Assembly (NCBI RefSeq): GCF_019402665.1
Contig: NZ_VSST01000056.1
Coordinates: 143,359-207,358 of the forward strand
Source of the DNA: Bradyrhizobium canariense
GTDB taxonomy: Bacteria; Pseudomonadota; Alphaproteobacteria; Rhizobiales; Xanthobacteraceae
DNA: 64,000 bases
Reading direction: 5' to 3'
Part shown: in pieces, positions 19,469 to 35,588 of the stretch
How the letters are laid out: each line of letters begins with the position of its first letter
How positions within the stretch are numbered: position 1 is the stretch's first letter
Notes under the pieces: generated by a model
Database searches by the model: none
The model's input: only the letters and a program-made list of their open reading frames with translations
Told to the model about the DNA's origin: nothing
Translations under genes and position numbers: made by a program

Positions 19469-21529
19469 CTAGTCGTCTTCCTCGTCCTCGACCTTGTCGA
19501 AAAAGGAATAGCGCAACGAATCGGCGTCGGCGTACCACTGGCCCGGGCCCTTGTTGGCGGCGAGCGTCGTCTCCCAGAGCGCGTCGGTGCAGTCCTTGCG
19601 GTGCATCGACAGCTCGAAGCCGTTGCCGAAGAACAGTTCGGACCATTCCCACCAGGTGCCGAGCTTCTTGACGCCGCGCAGAAGGTCGTAGCGGTCGATC
19701 AGTGCCGGCGCCATGTCCGAGGTGATCGAGCCGAACACGAGCCCGGTCTTGACCACACGGTTCAGCTCCCTGATCGCACGGACCACCTGCTTCGGGGAAA
19801 CATGGCAGAGGCTGGTCTCGAACACGAAGTCGAACGCACCGTCTTTGAACGGCATGGCGGTGATCGAACCGAGCTTGTTGTACTTCTTCAGCGCCTTCGG
19901 CGTTCTGGCGTGAATGGTGCGGTTGTTCTCGATGCCGAAGGCATCGATACCGCGGTCGCGCAGCGCGCCGACAAGCTCGCCGCTGGCCGAGCCCGCGATC
20001 AAGAGCTTCGTGCCTTTGGTTTTGCCCCAGACGATGCCGATCAGTTTTGTGAGATAGTCGGGATCGGTGAAGTGTTGCCACACTTCGCTGTAAGGACCCT
20101 GGCCGCGATAATTGTCAAAATAATCGCGATCGATCTTGTCCGAGAGCGGCTTGTCGTCCTGCGAACGCTCGCGGCGCAGGCGCATCATCTCGGTCAAGAT
20201 GATGTCGGTCGCCGCGTCCGAGGAATCGAGCAGGCCGTTCAGCGTCGAGTCGAACAGATAGTCGCCGACCACCACGATTCCGGGATGTTCCTTCGGCTCG
20301 GGGCGGTGATTGGTCATGACGTCGCGCACGGGCAAGCCGCCCGGAATCGCGTTCACTGACGACAACCAGCGGTGGATCTTGCCTTCCATGAAATGCGCGC
20401 GTGCATCGCCGAGCGATGCCGGCAGCGATTTCAGCGCGGCATCGATCAGCTCCTGGTCGGAGAGATTCGCGAACGCCAGCGCGTCGGAGCCCGGAATCAG
20501 CCAGTTCAGCACGCCGTGCTTGCCCACATCATGGCGCGCGCCCTCGTTATAGACGCAGCAACCGCCAAAGGCCTCCGACATGAACCAGGCGCCGGCGATC
20601 TTGTCGCCCCAGAACGGCGTGTCGAACAGAATCGAGACCCGCAAATAGTGCGCAGGACGGTCGAAGTACGAGACGTGCTTGACCATCGACTTGCGGAGCT
20701 GTTCGCCCTCCCAGCCGACGGTTCCGAGCCAGGAATGCGGCAGACAGACCAGCACAAGGTCGAAGTCGCGCGTCTCTGGCCCCTTGCCGTTCATCATCTT
20801 GAGTTGATAGCGACCGGTCGGCGCCTTGCCGACCGTGAGGATTCGGTGATTGAGCTGGATGTCGGCATTGACCTCCGACTGGAGGCACTCGATGAGCTGC
20901 TCGTTACCGTTCTGGATGGAATAGAGGCCGATATAGCCGTCGACATCCATCAGGTAGTTCTTGAGCGCGTTGAGACCGTTGGTGTTGTGGCTCTCGGTCG
21001 CGAGGTCCGAACGCGCCATCACCTTGAAGAATCGTTTTGCGGTCTCGTCCTCGACCTCCTCGTCGAGCACCTGTTCGGCGGTCTTGTAGGCCCAGGGATT
21101 CTCGTTGTCGTGCGCGCCGACGCCCTCGTAATACTCGATCGGCGTCATCGCCTCGGCGCAGCGCTTACGGAACGCCTCAATCGCAGCCGCGGTCTTGGCA
21201 CCATATTTGCGACGCATGCCCGCGACGTCGTTGAGGAGCTCGCCGCCGAACTGCACCTGCTCGGCATCCATCGGAATGGTCTGCAAGCCGAAATGCTGGA
21301 TCAACTCGCGCAACGGATCCGGCCCGGTCATCGAGTAGTCGTAGATCTCGGCAACGCCGGCCTCGTACATCGCGGGCGCGGAATCGAATTTGCGCGTGAC
21401 GATCTTGCCGCCGAGCCGGTCGGATGCCTCGTAGATGGTGACGCGGCAGAGGTCGCCGAGCTTGCGCTTCAAATACCAAGCGCTCATCAGCCCACCGGGG
21501 CCGCCGCCTACGATTGCGAGATCAAGCAT
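19469..21529 (-). CDS. Flavin-dependent oxidoreductase fused to a class I methyltransferase
   Basis: The N-terminal two thirds is an amine-oxidase-like flavoprotein with a dinucleotide motif at residues 8-13 (GGGPGG), followed by the EASDRLGGK segment that binds FAD. From about residue 500 the protein becomes a Rossmann methyltransferase, with a glycine-rich SAM loop near 510 (IAGSASGELV) and an acidic residue after the next strand (IEN). It ends in a short acidic tail. The start MLDLAIVGGG at 21529 is preferred; the ATG at 21562 adds 11 non-homologous residues. The substrate is unknown. It is separated from rpoC by a strong terminator, so it is an independent unit. Confidence 0.85.
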   Translation of the reverse strand: MLDLAIVGGGPGGLMSAWYLKRKLGDLCRVTIYEASDRLGGKIVTRKFDSAPAMYEAGVAEIYDYSMTGPDPLRELIQHFGLQTIPMDAEQVQFGGELLNDVAGMRRKYGAKTAAAIEAFRKRCAEAMTPIEYYEGVGAHDNENPWAYKTAEQVLDEEVEDETAKRFFKVMARSDLATESHNTNGLNALKNYLMDVDGYIGLYSIQNGNEQLIECLQSEVNADIQLNHRILTVGKAPTGRYQLKMMNGKGPETRDFDLVLVCLPHSWLGTVGWEGEQLRKSMVKHVSYFDRPAHYLRVSILFDTPFWGDKIAGAWFMSEAFGGCCVYNEGARHDVGKHGVLNWLIPGSDALAFANLSDQELIDAALKSLPASLGDARAHFMEGKIHRWLSSVNAIPGGLPVRDVMTNHRPEPKEHPGIVVVGDYLFDSTLNGLLDSSDAATDIILTEMMRLRRERSQDDKPLSDKIDRDYFDNYRGQGPYSEVWQHFTDPDYLTKLIGIVWGKTKGTKLLIAGSASGELVGALRDRGIDAFGIENNRTIHARTPKALKKYNKLGSITAMPFKDGAFDFVFETSLCHVSPKQVVRAIRELNRVVKTGLVFGSITSDMAPALIDRYDLLRGVKKLGTWWEWSELFFGNGFELSMHRKDCTDALWETTLAANKGPGQWYADADSLRYSFFDKVEDEEDD

Positions 21530-21661
21530 GAGAATTCCGTGGTCTCCGGCCCGCCCCTTCACGGGACCACCGGTCTAAGCTCTCCTAGCAGAAGCGCTTT
21601 TGCGCCTGAAGGAAAGATGAACAAAGGTTGATCCTGCACCGCAACAGGGAAACAAAGCAGC

Positions 21662-21688
21662 AAAAAGGCCGGCTTGCGCCGGCCTTTT
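21662..21688 (-). terminator. Rho-independent terminator of the rpoBC operon
   Basis: The minus strand has a 7-bp GGCCGGC/GCCGGCC stem with a GCAA tetraloop followed by a run of five Ts, about 35 nt past the rpoC stop. A-run and T-run flank it on both sides, so it could work in either direction, but only rpoC ends here. Confidence 0.9.
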
Positions 21689-21719
21689 CAGTGTCCTCGG
21701 TATTCCTACGGATGAATGA

Positions 21720-25916
<4,197 letters not shown>

Positions 25917-26044
25917 CGTCTTCTCCTCGCGTGCCGGTCGCCTCCGGCAGCAAATTCGAAAATCACTATGCGGGGCGCCCTGCCCTCGCGATTCGAGGAC
26001 TGGGCGCCGATGCCCGGCCATTCAGGCCGGGCATGAGGGTCGTA

Positions 26045-30160
<4,116 letters not shown>

Positions 30161-30642
30161 CGTGGCCTCTCATTTTCGTCGCCCGATTTGGGCGCGTCCT
30201 CCGGAACGCGGCGACCGCCGCTCCCCGGGTTGAATTTTTCGAACCCGTCTTGGGGGCCGGAGACTCAGTTTCAGGCAGGAATGTCCTGAATCTGTTCTTC
30301 AGACCTTCAAAACGCAAAACGACGCGCGGGGCGCAGGAGCGCGCCCGCCCGTCACAACCATCCTCTTCACGGACTGCAAAAGCCCGAAATAGCTTGCTCT
30401 CCCAACGGCTTACAGGGAATGCGGCATCCCTGCCCACCGCGCTTTCGTGCTGCCGACCCGATATGGGGCGACATTAGTGCAGATTCGAGGGACAAACCCT
30501 CAAATCCCCACACTTTTTCGTGTTCGGCCTGCGTCGGGTCGTTCCGTCGCACGCCTCTTGCATCCAGCCCACCCTTTCGGGGAGTGGACCGAGACCCCGG
30601 TTGCGATGATGCGCACCGGGATCTCGTGCCAGTAAGCGTTGC
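30161..30642. other. 482-nt rplL-rpoB intergenic region
   Basis: No gene is seen. The stretch carries an imperfect stem-loop just past rplL (30591-30625), several small GC palindromes and the rpoB ribosome-binding site. Such a long gap between rplL and rpoB is common and usually holds an attenuator or processing site. No convincing promoter was identified. Confidence 0.55.
30591..30625 (-). terminator. Stem-loop after rplL, candidate attenuator before rpoB
   Basis: The minus strand pairs GAGATCCCGGT with ACCGGGGTCTC over 11 bp (one G-U pair) around a 13-nt loop, 17 nt past the rplL stop. There is no T-run. It may act as an attenuator or RNase site that tunes rpoB relative to rplL. Confidence 0.4.
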
Positions 30643-31020
30643 TTACTTGAGCTCGACCTTCGCGCCAGCCTTCTCGAGCTGGGCCTTGAGCTTCTCGGCT
30701 TCGTCCTTGTTCACGCCTTCCTTGACAGGCTTGGGCGCGCCCTCGACGAGGTCCTTTGCTTCCTTCAGGCCCAGGCCGGTGATGGCGCGGACTTCCTTGA
30801 TGACCTCGATCTTCTTGTCGCCGGCGGCGGCAAGAACGACCGTGAACTCGGTCTTCTCTTCGGCCGGAGCGGCGGCAGCGCCACCACCAGCCGGGCCGGC
30901 CACGGCGACAGCCGCGGCAGCCGAAACGCCCCACTTCTCTTCGAGGAGCTTCGCGAGTTCGGCAGCTTCGAGCACGGTGAGGCTCGAGAGGTCGTCAACG
31001 ATCTTCTGCAGGTCAGCCAT
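30643..31020 (-). CDS. rplL: 50S ribosomal protein L7/L12
   Basis: L7/L12 forms the flexible stalk that recruits translation GTPases. The 125-residue product has the N-terminal dimerisation helix (residues 1-35), an Ala/Gly/Pro-rich hinge (about 38-52), and the C-terminal domain with the conserved KKIEVIKEVRAITGLGLKEA segment. The length is standard. It lies 54 nt after rplJ. Confidence 0.97.
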   Translation of the reverse strand: MADLQKIVDDLSSLTVLEAAELAKLLEEKWGVSAAAAVAVAGPAGGGAAAAPAEEKTEFTVVLAAAGDKKIEVIKEVRAITGLGLKEAKDLVEGAPKPVKEGVNKDEAEKLKAQLEKAGAKVELK

Positions 31021-31074
31021 TGTTCAGTTTCCTTGAATGTAAGTCTGGTTCGGGTTTGAGTTTTGCGAAGGGCG

Positions 31075-31593
31075 TCAGGCCGCTTCGCCCTTTGAGGCAT
31101 AAGCCTGGATGACGCGCGCGAGCTTGCCCGCGGGCGCGTTGGCGAGCTGAGCGATCTTGGTCGCCGGGGCCACAAGCAGGCCGACGATCTTGGCGCGCAG
31201 TTCGTCAAGCGACGGCAGCGAGGCAAGTGCCTTCACGCCGTCGACATTCAGGACGGTCTTTCCCATCGAGCCGCCAATGATGACGAACTTTTCGTTCGCC
31301 TTGGCGAATTCGACGGCGACCTTTGGCGCCGCTACCGGATCGTCCGAGGTGGCGATCACGGTCGGTCCCTTCAGCATGGGGCCGATGGCAACGACGTCAG
31401 TGCCTTCAAGAGCAATTTTGGCGAGACGGTTCTTCGAGACCTTCACCGAGGCGCCAGCCTGCTTCATCTGCATGCGCAGCTTCTGCATCTGGGCAACGGT
31501 CAGGCCGGAATATTGGGCAACGACCGCGACGCTCGTGGTCTTGAAGACCCCATTGAGCTGTTCGACCGCTTCCTTTTTTGCCGCTCGTTCCAC
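31075..31593 (-). CDS. rplJ: 50S ribosomal protein L10
   Basis: L10 anchors L7/L12 on the ribosome and represses its own operon through the leader RNA. The GTG start at 31593 gives 172 residues beginning (M)ERAAKKEAVEQLNG, the usual rhizobial length, with an AAAGAG about 6 nt upstream. An ATG at 31620 would add nine residues and has a poorer ribosome-binding site. The C-terminal helix that binds L12 dimers is intact. Confidence 0.9.
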   Translation of the reverse strand: MERAAKKEAVEQLNGVFKTTSVAVVAQYSGLTVAQMQKLRMQMKQAGASVKVSKNRLAKIALEGTDVVAIGPMLKGPTVIATSDDPVAAPKVAVEFAKANEKFVIIGGSMGKTVLNVDGVKALASLPSLDELRAKIVGLLVAPATKIAQLANAPAGKLARVIQAYASKGEAA

Positions 31594-31690
31594 AGCAAGC
31601 TCTTTCCGGTTGGCGGTCATCGCGAAAGCGGGACCGCCGGGTTGCACCCATCGTCCCGCCCAAACCTGAACCTCAGGGCCAAACCCATCG

Positions 31691-31757
31691 GACACGCCGG
31701 GCAAGACGACAATTCAAAGCCTGCCCTCCGGGAGCCCGTTAGGGCCCACGGCGTGTC
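31691..31757 (-). ncRNA. Candidate L10 leader RNA
   Basis: About 100-165 nt before rplJ, the minus strand can form a long-range 9-bp stem (CGGCGTGTC region 31691-31699 with 31749-31757). It encloses GC-rich internal helices and unpaired purines, which is the general layout of the ribosomal L10 leader. The match is by shape and position only. Confidence 0.45.
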
Positions 31758-32170
31758 GAGGTCCGAACCAAACCCATTCCGCAACCGACCCTAAGGTGGC
31801 CACGAAGTGAAATCCGGTCTTCACCCGTCTATGCAGGCCATGCGATTAAGCCGTTGAGAAATCGAAATTCCCCGCGGGCGCCTGCAGTCTTGGACAGGAC
31901 AAGGTCAGCCGGCGAACCGCCCGACCTCTGCCCGCATCCCACACCCGACGAATTTCCCTCCTTTTCCAGCCAATCCTCACGGACGTCCTGAAAAGGAATG
32001 ATCTCCATCGCTTGTTTTCGGAATGCGTGCACGAACGCGCCAGCCGAGGCCGGCACGTCCGGAAGAGGTTCTTTAACCGCCCGGGGCCTGCTTGCCAAGA
32101 GCAAAATTCACACCAGTTCCAATCCGTTGCCGCTCGCGCTTAACCATGGCCGACAAGGGCCGGTTTCCGC
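31758..32170. other. Intergenic region between the hydroxyacid dehydrogenase and the L10 leader
   Basis: No gene is seen. The rplJL transcript must either start here or be reached by read-through from rplKA and the dehydrogenase. No clear -35/-10 pair was recognised. It may be where the rplJL promoter lies. Confidence 0.4.
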
Positions 32171-33118
32171 TCATTTGACCTCATAAGGCAGCGGCCTGCC
32201 TTCGAAAAACGCGGTCAGGTTCGCCAGCACGCAGTTCTGCATGGCTACGTGCGATTCGAGGGTGTGGCCGCCGATATGGGGGGCGAACACGACATTTGGG
32301 AGCGCCGTCAGCGCGTCCGGGGCGTGCGGTTCCTGGTCGTAGACGTCGAGACCGGCGCCGGCGATGGTCTTTTCGGTGAGCGCCACCACCAGGGCTTTCT
32401 CGTCGATCACCGAGCCGCGGGAGATGTTGACGATATAGCCGTCCGCCCCGAGGCGCTTGAGGATATCGGCGCCAACGGCATGCTGGGTCTCGGCCCCTGC
32501 CCGGACCGCGATCATCAGCACGCTACACCAGTCGGCGAGCGCCTCCAGCGTCGGAAAATATTGATAGGGCAGATCGTATTTGCTGCGGCTGAAATAGCCG
32601 ATTTCGCTCTCGAAGGATGCGCAGCGCGCTGCGATCTTGCGGCCGATCTCGCCCATGCCGTAGACGCCGATGCGGCGGCCCGGCATCCCGGCCTGCGGGC
32701 GCATCATCGGCGAGGGCTTTGACGCGGCCCAATCGCCGCTTCGGACGTACTGGTCGGCCACCAGGATTCGCCGCGTCGCCGCGAGCATCAGGGTCATCGC
32801 GATGTCGGCGACCGAGGCCGCATTGGCGCCCGGGCTGTGTCCGACTGCGACGTTGCGGGCAGCAGCGGCCTTCAGGTCAACACCGTCATAGCCAGTGCCG
32901 TAGCAGACGATGGCGCCGAGCTTCGGAAACAGGTCCATCGCCTCCGCACCCATTGGCGTGCCACCCGCGGTGAGCACCGCGCGGATGCCGCCGAGCGCGT
33001 CGGCCGAAAACACCTCCCGCGCCGGCCTGCCGCCGGTGTCGAGCAGCTCGAACCGCTCGGCGAAGCGCGCCATCATCGTCTTGGGAAAGCGCGAGTAGAT
33101 CAGGACCTTGTCAGTCAT
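32171..33118 (-). CDS. D-isomer-specific 2-hydroxyacid dehydrogenase
   Basis: This 315-residue enzyme belongs to the NAD(P)-dependent D-2-hydroxyacid dehydrogenase family, whose members reduce 2-oxo acids such as glyoxylate or hydroxypyruvate. The cofactor loop GVYGMGEIG lies near residue 150. The catalytic set is present: Arg in VNISRGSVIDE (about 235), Glu in DVYDQEPH (about 264) and His in APHIGGH (about 283). The exact substrate is not evident. It sits between rplA and rplJ, breaking the classical rplKAJL order, with a strong stem-loop on its upstream side. Confidence 0.9.
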   Translation of the reverse strand: MTDKVLIYSRFPKTMMARFAERFELLDTGGRPAREVFSADALGGIRAVLTAGGTPMGAEAMDLFPKLGAIVCYGTGYDGVDLKAAAARNVAVGHSPGANAASVADIAMTLMLAATRRILVADQYVRSGDWAASKPSPMMRPQAGMPGRRIGVYGMGEIGRKIAARCASFESEIGYFSRSKYDLPYQYFPTLEALADWCSVLMIAVRAGAETQHAVGADILKRLGADGYIVNISRGSVIDEKALVVALTEKTIAGAGLDVYDQEPHAPDALTALPNVVFAPHIGGHTLESHVAMQNCVLANLTAFFEGRPLPYEVK

Positions 33119-33153
33119 TGTTCTTGTTTCCGGTGAACGCCGTCACAAACGAC

Positions 33154-33187
33154 GAGGGGCGGAATCGGTTGCCCAATTCCGCCCCTC
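33154..33187 (-). terminator. Stem-loop between rplA and the hydroxyacid dehydrogenase
   Basis: A perfect 12-bp stem (GAGGGGCGGAAT/ATTCCGCCCCTC) with a 10-nt loop lies 22 nt past the rplA stop. The downstream minus-strand sequence has only a broken T-run (GTCGTTTGTG). It could end most rplKA transcripts before the dehydrogenase. Confidence 0.55.
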
Positions 33188-33208
33188 GCCTCATGTCATT
33201 TCCAAACC

Positions 33209-33901
33209 TCAGCCGAGAATAGTACCCGGCTCGACCTTCACGCCGGGGCCCATCGACGAGGACACCGCAACGCGCTGGATGTAGGTGCCCTTGGAACCGG
33301 CCGGCTTGGCCTTGGAGACTGCGTCCGCCAGAGCCTTGATGTTCTCGACCAGTTTTTCCTCGGTGAACGAGGCCTTGCCGACGCCAGCCTGCAGGATGCC
33401 AGCCTTCTCGACGCGGAACTCGACCGAGCCGCCCTTGGCGCCCTTCACCGCACCGGTGACATCCATGGTCACGGTGCCGATCTTCGGGTTCGGCATCAGG
33501 CCGCGCGGGCCGAGCACCTTACCGAGGCGGCCGACCAGCGGCATCATGTCGGGGGTCGCAATACAACGATCGAAATCGATCGTGCCGTTCTGCACCTTCT
33601 CGACCAGGTCCTCGGCGCCGACGACGTCGGCTCCCGCAGCCTTGGCCTCGTCGGCCTTGGCGCCGCGGGCGAACACGCCGACGCGAAGCGTACGGCCGGT
33701 GCCGTTCGGCAGGGTCACGACACCGCGGACCATCTGGTCAGCGTGACGCGGATCGACGCCGAGATTGATCGCGACCTCGATGGTCTCGTCGAACTTCGCT
33801 TTCGCGCGTTCCTTGACCATCTTGATGGCGTCCGCGAGCGGGTAAAGCTTTTCGCGATCAATACCTTCGCGGGCTTTGTTCAAACGTTTTCCGATTGCCA
33901 T
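33209..33901 (-). CDS. rplA: 50S ribosomal protein L1
   Basis: L1 forms the mobile stalk at the E site and regulates the L11 operon. The 230-residue product starts MAIGKRLNKAREGIDREKLY and carries the conserved ATPDMMPLVGRLGKVLGPRG and GLMPNPKIGTVT segments. The length is standard. It lies 6 nt after rplK. Confidence 0.97.
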   Translation of the reverse strand: MAIGKRLNKAREGIDREKLYPLADAIKMVKERAKAKFDETIEVAINLGVDPRHADQMVRGVVTLPNGTGRTLRVGVFARGAKADEAKAAGADVVGAEDLVEKVQNGTIDFDRCIATPDMMPLVGRLGKVLGPRGLMPNPKIGTVTMDVTGAVKGAKGGSVEFRVEKAGILQAGVGKASFTEEKLVENIKALADAVSKAKPAGSKGTYIQRVAVSSSMGPGVKVEPGTILG

Positions 33902-33907
33902 GAGCCC

Positions 33908-34336
33908 TTACCCCGCCACTTCCAGACCCATCGAGCGGGCAGAGCCCTCGACCATCTTCATGGCCGATTCGATGGAATCGCAATTGAGATCCTTCATCTT
34001 CTTCTCGGCGATCTCGCGCACCTGCGCCTTGGTCACCGCGCCGGCCTTGTCACGGCCCGGCGCCTTGGAGCCGGACTGGATCTTGGCAGCCTGTTTGAGG
34101 AAGAAGGACATCGGCGGCGTCTTCATCTCGAACGTGAAGGAACGGTCCGCATAGATGGTGATGACCACTGGGATCGGGGTGTTCTTCTCTTCCTTCTGGG
34201 TCTGGGCGTTGAACGCCTTGCAGAACTCCATGATGTTGAGACCGCGCTGACCGAGCGCGGGACCGATCGGGGGCGAAGGATTCGCCGCACCGGCCGGGAC
34301 CTGAAGCTTCAGGTATCCGGTCACTTTCTTTGCCAT
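33908..34336 (-). CDS. rplK: 50S ribosomal protein L11
   Basis: L11 binds the GTPase-associated centre and is needed for the stringent response through RelA. The 142-residue product has the N-terminal domain with PAGAANPSPPIGPALGQRG and the C-terminal rRNA-binding domain ending in VEGSARSMGLEV. The Pro-rich segment targeted by thiostrepton looks normal. It is followed directly by rplA. Confidence 0.97.
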   Translation of the reverse strand: MAKKVTGYLKLQVPAGAANPSPPIGPALGQRGLNIMEFCKAFNAQTQKEEKNTPIPVVITIYADRSFTFEMKTPPMSFFLKQAAKIQSGSKAPGRDKAGAVTKAQVREIAEKKMKDLNCDSIESAMKMVEGSARSMGLEVAG

Positions 34337-34436
34337 GTATCACTCCTGTTGGGCCGGCCTGGGCCGGCGGTTTCAGGTTCGTGGTCTGGGTCGGATGCGG
34401 CTGGCAACCGCCCTCTCCCTCCCACGGCCTCTTGTT

Positions 34437-34458
34437 GCGCGAGACCGAAGTCTCGCGC
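34437..34458 (-). terminator. UUCG stem-loop after nusG
   Basis: The minus strand carries GCGCGAGAC-TTCG-GTCTCGCGC, a perfect 9-bp stem closed by a UUCG tetraloop, 8 nt after the nusG stop. No T-run follows. It is probably an mRNA-stabilising or attenuating hairpin between nusG and rplK. Confidence 0.5.
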
Positions 34459-34466
34459 CTACCCGA

Positions 34467-35021
34467 TCAGACCTTCTCGACCTGACCGAATTCCAGTTCG
34501 ACCGGCGTGGCGCGGCCGAAGATCGACACCGCGACCTTCACGCGCGAGCGCGCCTCGTCGATTTCCTCGACCACACCCGAGAACGAGGCAAACGGGCCAT
34601 CGGCCACGCGGACGTTCTCGCCGATCTCGAACGACACCGACGCCTTCGGCCGCTCCACGCCCTCCTGCACCTGGTGCAGGATGCGCATGGCCTCGGCTTC
34701 CGAGATCGGCATCGGCTTGTTTTCCGCGCCGAGGAAGCCGGTCACCTTCGGCGTGTTCTTGATTAGATGGAACGCCTCATCGGTCAGCTTCATCTTCACC
34801 AGCACGTAGCCCGGGAAAAACTTGCGCTCGGCATCGATCTTGCGGCCGCGGCGCACTTCCGTGACCTTCTCGGTCGGGACCAGCACCAGCTCGAACAGCT
34901 CCTCGAGCCCGCGCTGCTTGGCCTGCTCGCGGATCGATTCGGCGACCTTCTTCTCGAAGTTCGAATAGGCGTGGACGATGTACCAGCGCTTGTCAGACAA
35001 TTGAGCCGTTGCTGTTGCCAT
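34467..35021 (-). CDS. nusG: Transcription termination/antitermination factor NusG
   Basis: NusG binds RNA polymerase, suppresses pausing and couples transcription to Rho or to S10 on the ribosome. The 184-residue product has the NGN domain (residues 11-115, with KKVAESIREQA and FFPGYVLVKM) and a C-terminal KOW domain (about 130-184). Its start shares one base with the secE stop. The length is standard. Confidence 0.97.
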   Translation of the reverse strand: MATATAQLSDKRWYIVHAYSNFEKKVAESIREQAKQRGLEELFELVLVPTEKVTEVRRGRKIDAERKFFPGYVLVKMKLTDEAFHLIKNTPKVTGFLGAENKPMPISEAEAMRILHQVQEGVERPKASVSFEIGENVRVADGPFASFSGVVEEIDEARSRVKVAVSIFGRATPVELEFGQVEKV

Positions 35022-35212
35022 CAGTGAATGCCCAGAAGGAAGGTGATGAGGACGCGGATGATCTGGTCGGCGGCGAAGAAGAAGATCGAGGCCACGGCGA
35101 CCATCACGAACACCATGATGGTGGTGATCGTGGTCTCGCGGCGGGTCGGCCAGGTGACCTTGGCGGTCTCCGAGCGCACTTCCTGCAAGAACTTGAACGG
35201 GCTGACTGCCAT
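35021..35212 (-). CDS. secE: Preprotein translocase subunit SecE
   Basis: SecE clamps SecY in the translocon. The start MAVSPFKFLQEVRSETAKVT gives 63 residues: an amphipathic helix with the conserved VTWPTRRET motif and one membrane helix, the usual short bacterial form. A longer upstream frame lacks homology. It overlaps nusG by one base and is preceded by a candidate promoter. Confidence 0.95.
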   Translation of the reverse strand: MAVSPFKFLQEVRSETAKVTWPTRRETTITTIMVFVMVAVASIFFFAADQIIRVLITFLLGIH

Positions 35213-35588
35213 CGTTTGATGTCCAACGTCCGTCGACAGACGCGAATGAATTTCAGGGATCCGAACAGCCGCCGTTGGCCCAGCCCTCTGTCTCGAAGGA
35301 TGAGCCGGAATCCGGGCTCGATTGTTCGGGGATTTCAAAGCCGCGCCGGAGATCCGCGTCTAACGGGCCGGCTGCGAGTGCGCGGTATCTACTGCGGATG
35401 GGGCCAAAGGTCAAGACAGGGAGGGCTGGCGCGAGCAAAACGACCTCCACAGGCGACCGACCAGAGATCAGGCCAATCAAGGGCTTATCTGCCGCCTGCA
35501 ATCCGCCGTCCCAAGGGGCGCAGCCGGTTCCTGGCAGGACGAGACCACCGGGCCCGTCATCTGCCGCCCCATTAGCGCCTCCTCAAGG
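35213..35588. other. Intergenic region upstream of secE
   Basis: No gene is seen. It contains the candidate secE promoter (35386-35414). The tRNA-Trp gene that often lies just before secE in bacteria is absent: no CCA-anticodon arm or T-arm was found here. Confidence 0.6.
35386..35414 (-). promoter_or_regulatory. Candidate sigma-70 promoter for secE-nusG
   Basis: On the minus strand TTGACC (35414-35409) and TAGATA (35391-35386) are separated by exactly 17 nt. Transcription would start near 35379 and give a leader of about 165 nt before secE. This is the best-spaced promoter seen in the window. Confidence 0.65.

Noticed and set aside
20372..21631. Plus-strand open frame opposite the FAD-methyltransferase fusion
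   Set aside because: No motif, and it is fully antisense to a well-supported gene.
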